Under the pieces are notes generated by a model. The model was given only the letters and a program-made list of their open reading frames with translations. It did no database searches and was not told the origin of the DNA. A stretch of 23,402 bases of DNA from Nanobdellota archaeon (GTDB lineage Archaea; Nanobdellota; Nanobdellia; Pacearchaeales; GW2011-AR1): the NCBI GenBank assembly GCA_030640565.1, contig DAOWJD010000037.1:1-23402 (forward strand), in the 5' to 3' direction. Numbering within the stretch: position 1 is the stretch's first letter; each line of letters opens with the position of its first letter. Position numbers and translations under genes: made by a program. Of this stretch, positions 1 to 6,564 are shown piece by piece.

Positions 1-818
1 ATTCTTTGATTGAAAATCTTTCTTGAGAGAAGACTTATTGCTAAAGCCCTTATATTAAATGCACCGACAGCATTATACACACTTAAATCAAGAATAGTGG
101 TTGTTCCTCTTGAAATTAAATCTTTTACCTGTGTGGCTGGCTCTCCTTTTTTTGCAAAAATTCCCCAGGTGTTTGCAGATTCAAAAAGCCCTATGGCAGC
201 ATTTTTAATTTCATGAGTTGTTCTTTCTTCTCTTTCTAGTTTCCTAATTATATCATCAATATCAAAATTTCCTTGCTCTTTCATTTTTGTCAAAGTTCTT
301 TGGATTAATACTGAAACAGGATTGATTATATCTAACCCAAAAGTTAAAATCCAATCTTCTGGATTCATTTCACCCACATCAAGGGCAAATTTTTCATCTA
401 TAAGAATTCCTTTTTCAAGATAAGAATCATAATGGCCAAATGGAACAAAAACTTTTACAGGAAGATTTTTTGGTTCAAGTCCCCATTCTCTTAAAAGTTC
501 TTTATCTTTTTCATTTTTGAATTTCATTGTCCAGTAAATCCCCATAGTATCAAAAATCAGAGAGCCGATGTTTTGGCTTACTTCTTTTGGGAGATTTGAA
601 AGCTCTTCTGCAATAACTCCAAGAGTGTAGCTCTTGCCGCTGCCTCTTTTTCCTGCCACGAGGATTACGTGAGATCGCGCAATGTCCATAAGAATTCTAT
701 TACTTAAAGAAGTGTATTGGCCCATTTTTATATAGCCTTTCCCTAAAAAAACCAAACCTCTGTCAGCAAATGCTTTTTTATCAGCAGCACCTCTTCCTGT
801 TATTATGTCATACGGCAT
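1..818 (-). CDS. HerA-like (DUF87) ATPase, C-terminus cut by window edge
   Basis: The frame stays open from an ATG at 818 to the window edge, giving about 272 residues with no stop. The N-terminus begins MPYDIITGRGAADKKAF. A Walker A motif, GKRGSGKS, lies near residues 57-64, followed by a hydrophobic strand and LIFDTMGIYW, as in HerA/FtsK-superfamily DUF87 ATPases. HerA proteins are hexameric DNA translocases that often act with NurA in end resection. DPANN genomes carry several HerA-like paralogues, so the specific role here is not assignable. The start is supported by a TATA-like box about 27 nt upstream, which implies a leaderless transcript. Walker B and the C-terminal part are outside or near the edge and cannot be judged. 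No nurA is visible. The family call is good; the subfamily is uncertain. Confidence 0.8.
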   Translation of the reverse strand, partial: MPYDIITGRGAADKKAFADRGLVFLGKGYIKMGQYTSLSNRILMDIARSHVILVAGKRGSGKSYTLGVIAEELSNLPKEVSQNIGSLIFDTMGIYWTMKFKNEKDKELLREWGLEPKNLPVKVFVPFGHYDSYLEKGILIDEKFALDVGEMNPEDWILTFGLDIINPVSVLIQRTLTKMKEQGNFDIDDIIRKLEREERTTHEIKNAAIGLFESANTWGIFAKKGEPATQVKDLISRGTTTILDLSVYNAVGAFNIRALAISLLSRKIFNQR

Positions 819-838
819 GGTATATAATACAAAAAGAG

Positions 839-850
839 CTTTTTATATTT
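839..850 (-). promoter_or_regulatory. TATA box for the HerA-like gene
   Basis: Read on the minus strand this is AAATATAAAAAG, centred about 27 nt before the ATG at 818. That spacing is typical of leaderless archaeal transcripts. Confidence 0.5.
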
Positions 851-1233
851 TAACTTGAGAATTGGTCTTCTTTTATTTGGAAATATTGGATTACATAATT
901 TAAATCAGACAATCTCAGATTAGAAACATGGAATGCATTTGCATTGGGTGCATGGAAACTCCGATTTATTACTTGAGTCGATATACTTCTTGCAATTTCC
1001 TCTGCTGTAGAATTAGCTCCCACTCCAGCCTCATAAGTTGTCGCTGAATATATATGTGATATTTTTGGCCTTCTACCATCATAAGTTATTAATTCATAAT
1101 AATCCAAACCACCTTTTCCTTTAGCATGAACTAACTTAATTAATCCATTTGGTTGAGATTCTATCCTCTTTAACACCTCATCCAGAACTTCTTGTTCTGC
1201 TTGTCTTTTCTTTTCTTTAAGACTTAATCCCAT
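850..1233 (-). CDS. hypothetical protein, 127 aa
   Basis: I do not recognise this protein. It is soluble, with no signal peptide or membrane segment. The first 28 residues are charged and probably helical (MGLSLKEKKRQAEQEVLDEV), followed by a mixed alpha/beta region containing LITYDGRRPKISHIYSATTY. The start is supported by a TATA-like box (CTTATAAATAGG) about 25 nt upstream, so it is probably leaderless. It lies between rfcL, whose stop is 31 nt upstream, and the HerA-like gene, all on the same strand, but its own promoter suggests independent transcription. The stop is TAA. Function unknown. Confidence 0.7.
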   Translation of the reverse strand: MGLSLKEKKRQAEQEVLDEVLKRIESQPNGLIKLVHAKGKGGLDYYELITYDGRRPKISHIYSATTYEAGVGANSTAEEIARSISTQVINRSFHAPNANAFHVSNLRLSDLNYVIQYFQIKEDQFSS

Positions 1234-1250
1234 AAGAATTTCATATAATT

Positions 1251-1262
1251 CCTATTTATAAG
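1251..1262 (-). promoter_or_regulatory. TATA box for the 127-aa protein
   Basis: The minus strand reads CTTATAAATAGG, centred about 24 nt before the ATG at 1233. It lies in the short gap after the rfcL stop codon. Confidence 0.5.
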
Positions 1263-1264
1263 GA

Positions 1265-2449
1265 TTATTGTTCTATTTTATTCAAATATTCAACTTCTTC
1301 TTCTGATAATCTGAGTTCTTTCTGCACTTCTGGTTTTATAAGAAATTGTTTTATTGTTGGAAATTCTCTAAGTGCACGTTTTTCCCCTACATGAACATAT
1401 CGGGCATATTTTTTTGCAATTGATTTTTTCTTTTCTATTCTTCTATTGTTGAGCCAAATTTTTAATATTCTTGTTGGTTTTTTATAACTTGTAAAGCCTG
1501 TTTTTTCATTAGTTTTTGCACTTGATACCCCATAACTTAAAAGAGCATTTTCATAAACTAAAAATCTCCAGTATTGCTGTCTGTAAATTCTTCTTTTGAA
1601 TATATCAACTTTGCTTAACATATCATAGGCTTTTGCAAGTTCTTCTCCTTGATATTCTGCAGGAATATTTTCTTCAATCCATAGTAGAATCTGGTCAATT
1701 GGCATATTTATAGAATCAAAAAGCCTTAAAGTAGATTTGTCTGGTTTTCCTTTGAATATCAGCCTTAAAGCGGTGAATATGTCCATCTCTTTATTTCTCT
1801 CGTCGAATAGAATCTGAGAAGGATCTTCAAGACTTGCTGCTGTCTGCAAGTCATTTATTGCAGCCCTCAAATCTCCTTTTGCTCTTATTGCAATATTTGT
1901 TAAGATATCATTATCTATGAATTTTCTTTCTTTTCTGAGGATTTCAATCATAACATTTTTTATTGTTCTGTAATCAATCTCCTTTAACTGAACAAGCTCT
2001 GCTTTTTTTCTCAGTTCACTGAATTTTTTACCCCAGATATCATTTGCAGTTATAATTATCGGATGAGATGTTGATTCAATTAATCTTATTAATTCTGTAA
2101 CTCCTCCCCTATCTACTTCTGAAATCCCGTCAACTTCATCGACAAGAATGATTTTACCTTTTTTTGTTAATGACTTTTGTTTTGTTGCAGGACTTAGAAT
2201 TTCTCTAAGTTTTTGACTATTTCTTAAATCTGATGCATTTAATTCAAAAAGCTCAGAATGTATTTCTTTTGCTGCAACATAGGCCATAGCTGTCTTTCCT
2301 GTTCCAGAGGGGCCATGTAAAATTATAGCTTTCTCTCCTTTTCTAAATTTTCTGATAAATTCCTTTATCTTTTCAACTGCTAATTCTTGTCCCCTTATAT
2401 CTATAAAATATGTCGGCCGATATTTTTCAGTCCAGTTTGTTGTGGTCAT
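1265..2449 (-). CDS. rfcL: replication factor C large subunit (clamp loader)
   Basis: This is the large AAA+ subunit of the archaeal clamp loader, which opens the PCNA ring and loads it on primed DNA together with RfcS. The N-terminus has the RFC box WTEKYRP (residues 6-12). Walker A is GPSGTGKT (46-53), Walker B is LVDEVDG (about 102-108), and a sensor-1 region IIITAND lies near 131-137. A helical collar domain makes up the C-terminal half. At 394 aa it is short for RfcL, and its C-terminus (EEEVEYLNKIEQ) shows none of the PCNA-interacting QxxLxxFF motif found in many archaeal RfcLs. The ATG overlaps the TGA of the upstream small gene by 4 nt (ATGA), which suggests translational coupling in an rfcS - small ORF - rfcL operon. 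Confidence 0.95.
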   Translation of the reverse strand: MTTTNWTEKYRPTYFIDIRGQELAVEKIKEFIRKFRKGEKAIILHGPSGTGKTAMAYVAAKEIHSELFELNASDLRNSQKLREILSPATKQKSLTKKGKIILVDEVDGISEVDRGGVTELIRLIESTSHPIIITANDIWGKKFSELRKKAELVQLKEIDYRTIKNVMIEILRKERKFIDNDILTNIAIRAKGDLRAAINDLQTAASLEDPSQILFDERNKEMDIFTALRLIFKGKPDKSTLRLFDSINMPIDQILLWIEENIPAEYQGEELAKAYDMLSKVDIFKRRIYRQQYWRFLVYENALLSYGVSSAKTNEKTGFTSYKKPTRILKIWLNNRRIEKKKSIAKKYARYVHVGEKRALREFPTIKQFLIKPEVQKELRLSEEEVEYLNKIEQ

Positions 2450-2637
2450 TTTTCTTCTTTTTTATTATAAGATATTTGAGCTTCTTTTTCTATATATTTT
2501 TGTAAATCATATACTTTATTATATCTATTAATTGTGTTAACAAATTTTATTTGAATTTCTTCACTTGGATTCACTTCTAAGTCAACTAATAAATTCTCTA
2601 GATATCTTTCTACTACTTTTTTTGACATAATTACCAT
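2446..2637 (-). CDS. small protein encoded between rfcS and rfcL, 63 aa
   Basis: I know no family for this protein. The reading frame is open further upstream, but the ATG at 2637 (MVIMSKKVVERY...) lies 1 nt after the rfcS TAA and is the likely start. An ATG at 2628 would give 60 aa. The stop overlaps the rfcL start (ATGA). The protein is charged and predicted mostly helical: a segment with VVERYLENLLVDLEVNPSEE, then VYDLQKYIEKEAQ, and a lysine/glutamate-rich end. There is no membrane segment. Tight coupling on both sides means it is made with the clamp loader, and I infer an accessory or regulatory role. It could also be a passenger ORF. Confidence 0.65.
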   Translation of the reverse strand: MVIMSKKVVERYLENLLVDLEVNPSEEIQIKFVNTINRYNKVYDLQKYIEKEAQISYNKKEEK

Positions 2638-2638
2638 T

Positions 2639-3598
2639 TTATCTCCCCAAACCAGCCAGAACAAAACTTGCAATAAGAGATTGTAGCTGGATGAAGGGAT
2701 CAGAACCCTCTACAATTCTGAATTCTGTCTCACCTGTTTTTTCTGTCAGTTTAACTTTGATATCTGGCTCTACAGGAAGATTCCAGATTTCTTTTTGAAC
2801 TGCCTTAATAACATCTTGCCCAGAAATACTTTCTTTTAACATGATATCTAGTAATTTTTCTCTTGATTTTTGAAAATCTCCTGAAAGGGCGTAATCTAAA
2901 ACCACACGAATGTCTTTTGGTTTTGCACTTGAAATAATTGTAGATATTAACTCTGTATTTATCACAGGAGAAATAGATGCTGTTGATTGTAATAAATTGA
3001 TAACCCTTCTACAATCTCCTTCACTTCCTTCATAAAGCATTTCTATTGCTTCTGGATTTATCTGCAATCTTTCTCCTTCTTCTATTTTTTTAATCACTTT
3101 CTCAATGTCTTTTTTCTCCAGAAGCTTGAATCTAAAAATTGCGCATCTGGATTGAATAGGATCTATGATTTTGCTTGAATAATTGCATGAGAGAATAAAT
3201 CTGCACGTGGCGGAATAGTTTTCCATAGTTCTTCTCAATGCCTGTTGTGCTTCAGGGGTAAGTGCGTCTGCTTCATCCAGGAAGATTATTTTGAATGGAA
3301 TATTTCCTAGAGATTTGGTTCTTGCAAAGTTTTTTACCTTATCTCTTATTACATTAATTCCCCTTTCATCAGAAGCGTTCAGTTCCAAATAATTATCTTT
3401 CCAGTTTTTTTCAAATAACTCTTTTACAATTATTAGTGCTAATGTGGATTTTCCAGTTCCTGCAGGACCTGTAAAAAGAAGATGCGGAATGTTCAAGGAG
3501 TTTGTCAGTGACTCAATTTTTTTTATTATGTCATCCTGTCCCACAATTCCAGGAAATTTAGAAGGTCTATATTTTTCTGTCCAGATTTCACTTACCAT
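2639..3598 (-). CDS. rfcS: replication factor C small subunit (clamp loader)
   Basis: This is the small AAA+ subunit of archaeal RFC, which forms the ring that with RfcL loads PCNA at primer ends. The N-terminal RFC box is WTEKYRP (6-12). Walker A is GPAGTGKS (44-51), Walker B is FLDEAD (106-111), and sensor 1 includes FILSCNY (134-140). The arginine-finger motif SRC is at 150-152. The length of 319 aa is normal for the family. The start at 3598 follows a TATA-like stretch (TGTTTATTAAC on the minus strand) about 25 nt upstream. It is the first gene of a tightly packed unit with the 63-aa protein and rfcL. Nothing looks degraded. Confidence 0.97.
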   Translation of the reverse strand: MVSEIWTEKYRPSKFPGIVGQDDIIKKIESLTNSLNIPHLLFTGPAGTGKSTLALIIVKELFEKNWKDNYLELNASDERGINVIRDKVKNFARTKSLGNIPFKIIFLDEADALTPEAQQALRRTMENYSATCRFILSCNYSSKIIDPIQSRCAIFRFKLLEKKDIEKVIKKIEEGERLQINPEAIEMLYEGSEGDCRRVINLLQSTASISPVINTELISTIISSAKPKDIRVVLDYALSGDFQKSREKLLDIMLKESISGQDVIKAVQKEIWNLPVEPDIKVKLTEKTGETEFRIVEGSDPFIQLQSLIASFVLAGLGR

Positions 3599-3648
3599 TA
3601 TAATCTATTTCAAATCCTGTTAATAAACATTATGGGGATAGAGAAGAA

Positions 3649-3765
3649 TTATTTGCTTCTAGCTCTTCGAAGCTTTCGCTTATGCTTTTCCTTTCTGAGA
3701 CGCTTTCTTTGCCATTTCCATCTCATTTGTCTTTTTTTCTTCCACCTTCTTGATGAGCGTTTCAT
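3649..3765 (-). CDS. rpl41e: large-subunit ribosomal protein eL41, 38 aa
   Basis: The encoded peptide runs from MKRSSRRWKKKRQ to KRKLRRARSK and is more than half Lys/Arg. From the internal Met14 (ATG at 3726) to the stop it is exactly 25 residues, the length of eukaryotic RPL41. I recall the human protein as beginning MRAKWRKKR and ending MRQRSK; aligned without gaps, about 14 of 25 positions agree, including the Met-Arg start, the Lys-Trp pair and the terminal RSK. eL41 is a tiny arginine-rich helix at the subunit interface of archaeal and eukaryotic ribosomes. The longer start at 3765 is favoured by a TATA-like ACTTTAAAAG 26-35 nt upstream, so it may be a leaderless 38-aa form. It lies just downstream of tRNA-Glu. 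Such genes are commonly missed in annotation because of size. Confidence 0.75.
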   Translation of the reverse strand: MKRSSRRWKKKRQMRWKWQRKRLRKEKHKRKLRRARSK

Positions 3766-3810
3766 AATATGTTTTGGAGAAATTTACTTTTAAAGTTATC
3801 TGAAGAGAAA

Positions 3811-3883
3811 CGCCCCCGCCGAGATTCGAACTCGGGTCACTGCCGTGAGAGGGCAGCATACTTGTCCACTATACTACAGGGGC
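3811..3883 (-). tRNA. tRNA-Glu (anticodon CTC)
   Basis: Read on the minus strand this is a 73-nt cloverleaf. The acceptor stem GCCCCTG pairs with CGGGGGC (one U-G pair) and the discriminator is G. The anticodon arm is CTGCC-CTCTCAC-GGCAG, giving anticodon CTC. The T arm is CCGAG-TTCGAAT-CTCGG. The D arm (GTAT...GTAT) is weak, with two G-U pairs, a pattern shared with the nearby tRNA-Gln. CCA is not encoded and no intron is present. The edges may be off by 1 nt. Confidence 0.93.
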
Positions 3884-4039
3884 ATAAAGACAACCAAAGG
3901 TTTTCTTTATCAAACTTTCCTTTAAGTTTGGGTCAGACCTGATTAAATTTCAATAAGTTTAGTCTATTTAAGCTTTATTAGTTATAAAAATCCTTTTTAG
4001 AAATATTCAAATCATTGCATATCTTAAACTTTAAAATTC

Positions 4040-4309
4040 TTACTTAGCTAGAAAAACTGCATCGTTAGGTCTTACTTTGTCAGGAACTTTTATTCCAATA
4101 TGGTCTCCTTTCTTCGCTTCCTTTACATCTTTTCTTTCTATTTGTATTCCGTCAACACTTACTTCGAAATCAGTAGTGTGACCTTTTATATGTACTTTGT
4201 CCCCTACTTTCAATTTTCCTGAAAGTTGTATAGCAGCTACTTCAACATGACTGAAATAGCTCGAAACCCTTCCGATTTCTTTTTCTTTCTTTTCTTTCTT
4301 TTCTGCCAT
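4040..4309 (-). CDS. EF-Tu domain-2-like protein (translation elongation factor-like), 89 aa
   Basis: After a charged N-terminal leader (MAEKKEKKEKEI), the whole protein is one small beta-barrel resembling domain 2 of EF-Tu/EF-1A: GRVSSYFSHVEVAAIQLSG, then KVGDKVHIKG, then VDGIQIERKDVKEAKKGDHIGIKV and ending RPNDAVFLAK. It has no GTPase domain. Such stand-alone domains are widespread in archaea and some bacteria and are usually annotated 'translation elongation factor-like protein'; their role is not established. A strong TATA box (AATTTAAATATA) lies about 26 nt before the ATG, so the mRNA is probably leaderless and the gene monocistronic. Confidence 0.85.
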   Translation of the reverse strand: MAEKKEKKEKEIGRVSSYFSHVEVAAIQLSGKLKVGDKVHIKGHTTDFEVSVDGIQIERKDVKEAKKGDHIGIKVPDKVRPNDAVFLAK

Positions 4310-4329
4310 GATTTTCTTAGGAATCCTCT

Positions 4330-4341
4330 ATATTTAAATTT
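4330..4341 (-). promoter_or_regulatory. TATA box for the EF-Tu domain-2-like gene
   Basis: The minus strand reads AATTTAAATATA, centred about 26 nt before the start codon at 4309. It is one of the best-matching archaeal TATA boxes in the window. Confidence 0.6.
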
Positions 4342-4393
4342 AGTGATAATGTGTGATAGAGCAGCTGCAATGTTTGTTAGGATAAAATTTTGT

Positions 4394-5122
4394 TTATAAC
4401 TTCGATATCTTTTTTATCTTTTTATTATTTTTGCCTCTTCCTTTAAATTTTTTAATTATCTTTATCATCCTAGTTTCTAATTTGTTTCTATTTAAATAAA
4501 TAATAATTGAGAAAACCATCATAACTATAAATAGTACAATTGAAAAAAGTGTATTTTTAGATGCTAAACCAGCACCAACGACACTCAAAACTAAAAAGCC
4601 TGGAAATCTTCCAATTGCAGAAATTATCATAAGAGTTCTTATTTTTATGTTTGTTAATCCTGCAATATAACAAACTGCATCATCTGGTAATATTGGAAGA
4701 AGCCATATTAAAAATAAAATATGTAAACCATTCTTTGAGATTATTTTATCATATTTGTTAAGAGTTTTTTTATTGATCATTTTTTCAACAAAAGGTCTTC
4801 CGAATTTCCGAGATAGAAGGAAAACGATGGAAGATCCCAAGATTAAGCCAATCATACTATAAACTGTTCCAAGAATTGCTCCAAAAACATATCCACCAGC
4901 TAATCCTGCTATCTGACCAGGGATTGGTGCTAATAAAACCTGTAAAATAACAATTACAATAAAAATTATTGGGGCTAAAATACCAAAACCACGAATAAAT
5001 TCACCAATATCATCTACATTTGATAATAACTGTACTAAAGGTTTCCAAAAGAGAAGTACTGCTCCAATTAAAATTATAAAGAAAAAGATAAATTGTAAAA
5101 TTGTTTTAGTACTTTTTTTCAT
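4394..5122 (-). CDS. VTT/TVP38-TMEM64 (DedA-like) membrane protein, 242 aa
   Basis: This is an integral membrane protein with a long N-terminal TM segment and about five more. The signature region reads LAPIPGQIAGLAGGYVFG, followed by a second glycine-rich helix (IGLILGSSIVFLLSRKFGR) and a re-entrant-like WLLPILPDDAVCYIAGL, the pattern of TVP38/TMEM64/DedA (VTT domain) proteins. The family is linked to membrane homeostasis, and some relatives act as lipid scramblases or carrier-lipid transporters; the substrate here cannot be told. The C-terminus is a lysine-rich cytoplasmic tail. A TATA-like ACTTTTAAG lies about 20 nt upstream. The gene appears monocistronic, ending before a short gap leading to the EF-Tu-like gene. 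Confidence 0.88.
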   Translation of the reverse strand: MKKSTKTILQFIFFFIILIGAVLLFWKPLVQLLSNVDDIGEFIRGFGILAPIIFIVIVILQVLLAPIPGQIAGLAGGYVFGAILGTVYSMIGLILGSSIVFLLSRKFGRPFVEKMINKKTLNKYDKIISKNGLHILFLIWLLPILPDDAVCYIAGLTNIKIRTLMIISAIGRFPGFLVLSVVGAGLASKNTLFSIVLFIVMMVFSIIIYLNRNKLETRMIKIIKKFKGRGKNNKKIKKISKL

Positions 5123-5156
5123 ATTTATCTTAATCTTAAAAGTTTTCCTTATTTAT

Positions 5157-5174
5157 CTAATAGCCCTGTCAGGA
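5157..5174. repeat. direct repeat of the tRNA-Gln 3' end (degenerate copy)
   Basis: This 18-bp stretch matches 5224-5241, the 3' end and immediate flank of tRNA-Gln, at 17 of 18 positions. The match includes CTAATAGCCCTG, and the copies lie 67 bp apart in the same orientation. Read on the minus strand, similarity to the T arm continues with gaps. It looks like a tRNA 3' fragment or an old attachment-site remnant. Confidence 0.6.
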
Positions 5175-5175
5175 A

Positions 5176-5193
5176 GAAGAACCAAGGTTCTTC
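5176..5193. repeat. perfect 8-bp inverted repeat with a 2-nt centre
   Basis: GAAGAACC is followed by AA and then GGTTCTTC, a perfect palindrome directly next to the degenerate tRNA-Gln 3' copy. It could fold as a hairpin in the transcript downstream of tRNA-Gln, or be a protein-binding site. A hairpin needs a loop larger than 2 nt, so the stem would be 7 bp or less. Confidence 0.5.
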
Positions 5194-5227
5194 CACACCA
5201 TCTCCTTTTTCATGCTGTCAGTGCTAA

Positions 5228-5357
5228 TAGCCCTGCCAGGATTCGAACCTGGGTCACGAGGTATTCCCAAGCTCGCTCGCGTTATTGATGGGACAGATTG
5301 TCCTTCGCGAACTTGCTCACCAGAACCTCGCATACTTGACCGCTGTACTACAGGGCT
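5228..5357 (-). tRNA. tRNA-Gln (anticodon CTG) with a 57-nt intron
   Basis: On the minus strand the acceptor AGCCCTG pairs perfectly with CAGGGCT, with discriminator A. An A1-U72 pair is typical of archaeal tRNA-Gln. The T arm is CCAGG-TTCGAAT-CCTGG. The anticodon stem CGAGG/CCTCG is split by an insert at the canonical 37/38 position: the 5' exon ends TTCTGG (anticodon CTG at 5321-5323) and the 3' exon resumes with A38 at 5262. The intron is 5263-5319. A bulge-helix-bulge can be drawn: TTCT pairs with GGGA across a 3-nt ATA bulge, and GAGC pairs with GCTT after a GGT bulge. The intron also holds internal hairpins (GGACA...TGTCC; TTCGCG...CGCGAG). Splicing by the archaeal EndA endonuclease is expected. 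Confidence 0.9.
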
Positions 5358-5459
5358 ATATCAAATATCTGCAAAAAGAGTATTAAAATATTGTCATTTG
5401 TGGTTTTTGGATTAATATAGAAAAGCTTAAATATCTTAAGTATCCCTTTATTTTAAGAG

Positions 5460-5714
5460 GTGTTGGTACCTCAGAAGCCTAATTCTGGGAAAATTAAGAT
5501 GAAAAAAGATCAAGCCATACATCCAAAGGATTTAGAAAAGATATTAAAAATTCTTCCAGAACCAACTGCGGTAAGGATTTGTTTAAAGGGAAGATTTGAT
5601 TATTCAGATATTTCTCGGCAAGTAAGAAGTTTAATCCCAACAATAAATTTAGATTTAAATCCAAATGATAGTTTGACAGCTGATATAAAAAACCCCTCAA
5701 GAAAAAAATATTGA
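5460..5714 (+). CDS. hypothetical protein, N-terminal part of a probably frameshifted gene
   Basis: I do not recognise this protein. Possible starts are GTG 5460 (84 aa), TTG 5463 and ATG 5499 (71 aa, MKKDQAIHPKDLEK). A TATA-like GCTTAAATATC lies near 5425-5435. The sequence contains LEKILKILPEPTAVRIC and a Lys/Arg-rich end. The frame ends at a TGA at 5712-5714, right after a run of seven A (5702-5708). The following ORF continues in the -1 frame and has no good start of its own (TTG overlapping the TGA). Reading through a -1 shift at the A run would give one protein of about 155-170 residues. Either a homopolymer error, a real mutation or programmed slippage would explain it. Confidence 0.5.
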   Translation: MLVPQKPNSGKIKMKKDQAIHPKDLEKILKILPEPTAVRICLKGRFDYSDISRQVRSLIPTINLDLNPNDSLTADIKNPSRKKY

Positions 5715-5971
5715 AAGTTTATAATAAAAATTATGAAGCAGAATTACAATCAATATTCCCTAAGAAAAGAGTAAATTTATTAGAGGTTATTTGGTGGGAG
5801 GAGAATCCTCCAATTTATCTTACACTATCTCCTTTTCCTCTAGAGATTGATGTGAACTATAAGGGTAAAGAACCAGAATATATATCAAATTTAAGAAAAT
5901 TTTTGGAAGATAAAAAAATACGATTACAAATTAATATTAATAAAGATTTTTCAGTTAAATATAAGTATTAG
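5711..5971 (+). CDS. hypothetical protein, C-terminal part of the same probably frameshifted gene
   Basis: This is an 86-codon frame beginning with a TTG that overlaps the preceding TGA. It encodes VYNKNYEAELQSIFPKKR, then NLLEVIWWEENPPIYLTLSP and a C-terminal FLEDKKIRLQININKDF. It has no membrane segment and no known motif, and the stop is TAG. No Shine-Dalgarno or TATA box precedes the TTG at a useful distance, so independent translation is doubtful. The frame continues upstream across the seven-A run into the preceding ORF, and I think it is the C-terminal half of that gene. Function unknown. Confidence 0.5.
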   Translation: MKVYNKNYEAELQSIFPKKRVNLLEVIWWEENPPIYLTLSPFPLEIDVNYKGKEPEYISNLRKFLEDKKIRLQININKDFSVKYKY

Positions 5972-6056
5972 CCTTCTTCTAAGTGTAAACAAGACTCATT
6001 TATCCTATTCTACAATTAAAGGATAAATTTAAATTCACGAAATCTCTTTTATATTT

Positions 6057-6503
6057 ATGTTTAACAAAACACATCTTATAATCGGATTTTTCGTAGCTAT
6101 TTTTTTCATTCCTGATGTAAAGAATAAACTTATATTTTTTCCTGTTGTTATGATTGCAAGCTTGATTCCAGATATTGATTCTGTAATTGCTCCTAAAAAA
6201 GATTTTAAAATGCTTAAACCACTTAAATCTAAATCATATAAGGATTTTATGCATAGCTATACTTTATGTATTATTTTGTCAGCATTACTGGCTTTTTTTT
6301 ATCCTCTTTTAGCTCTTCCTTTTTTCATTGGTTATTCTTTCCATTTGTTTTTTGATAGCCTTACAGTTCCTGGAACTACCCCATTTTGGCCTCTTAAGAT
6401 AAAATCTAAAGGATTTATTGTTCCTGGAGGAAAAACAGAAAAAATAATTACATTAGTTCTTAGTTTTTTGAGTATATTGCTTATTTTTAGGTATCTTTTT
6501 TAA
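6057..6503 (+). CDS. membrane-bound metal-dependent hydrolase, DUF457/YdjM-like, 148 aa
   Basis: The protein has four predicted membrane segments with the conserved polar residues of the DUF457 family. His6 (NKTHLIIGF) starts the protein, the IPDIDS motif follows helix 2, HSYT lies near residue 67, and HLFFDSLTVPGTTPFWP lies in the last third. These His/Asp residues are thought to bind metal in LexA-regulated YdjM-type inner-membrane hydrolases. The substrate is unknown, and archaeal members are often annotated only as 'metal-dependent hydrolase'. The length is somewhat short but complete from the N-terminal helix to the last TM segment. It lies alone on the plus strand before a group of small membrane proteins. 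Confidence 0.85.
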   Translation: MFNKTHLIIGFFVAIFFIPDVKNKLIFFPVVMIASLIPDIDSVIAPKKDFKMLKPLKSKSYKDFMHSYTLCIILSALLAFFYPLLALPFFIGYSFHLFFDSLTVPGTTPFWPLKIKSKGFIVPGGKTEKIITLVLSFLSILLIFRYLF

Positions 6504-6564
6504 ACTAAAGTTAGAAAGGTTTTTATATATCTTCTGTTTAATATAACAAGGTGAACTAAGTAAA

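Noticed and set aside
10..216. 68-aa plus-strand ORF
   Set aside because: It is antisense to the HerA-like ATPase frame, which is supported by a Walker A motif and a promoter.
5212..5415. 67-aa plus-strand ORF over the tRNA-Gln region
   Set aside because: It is the antisense of an intron-containing tRNA; peptides such as LPGFEPGSRG are a classic artefact of antisense tRNA T arms.
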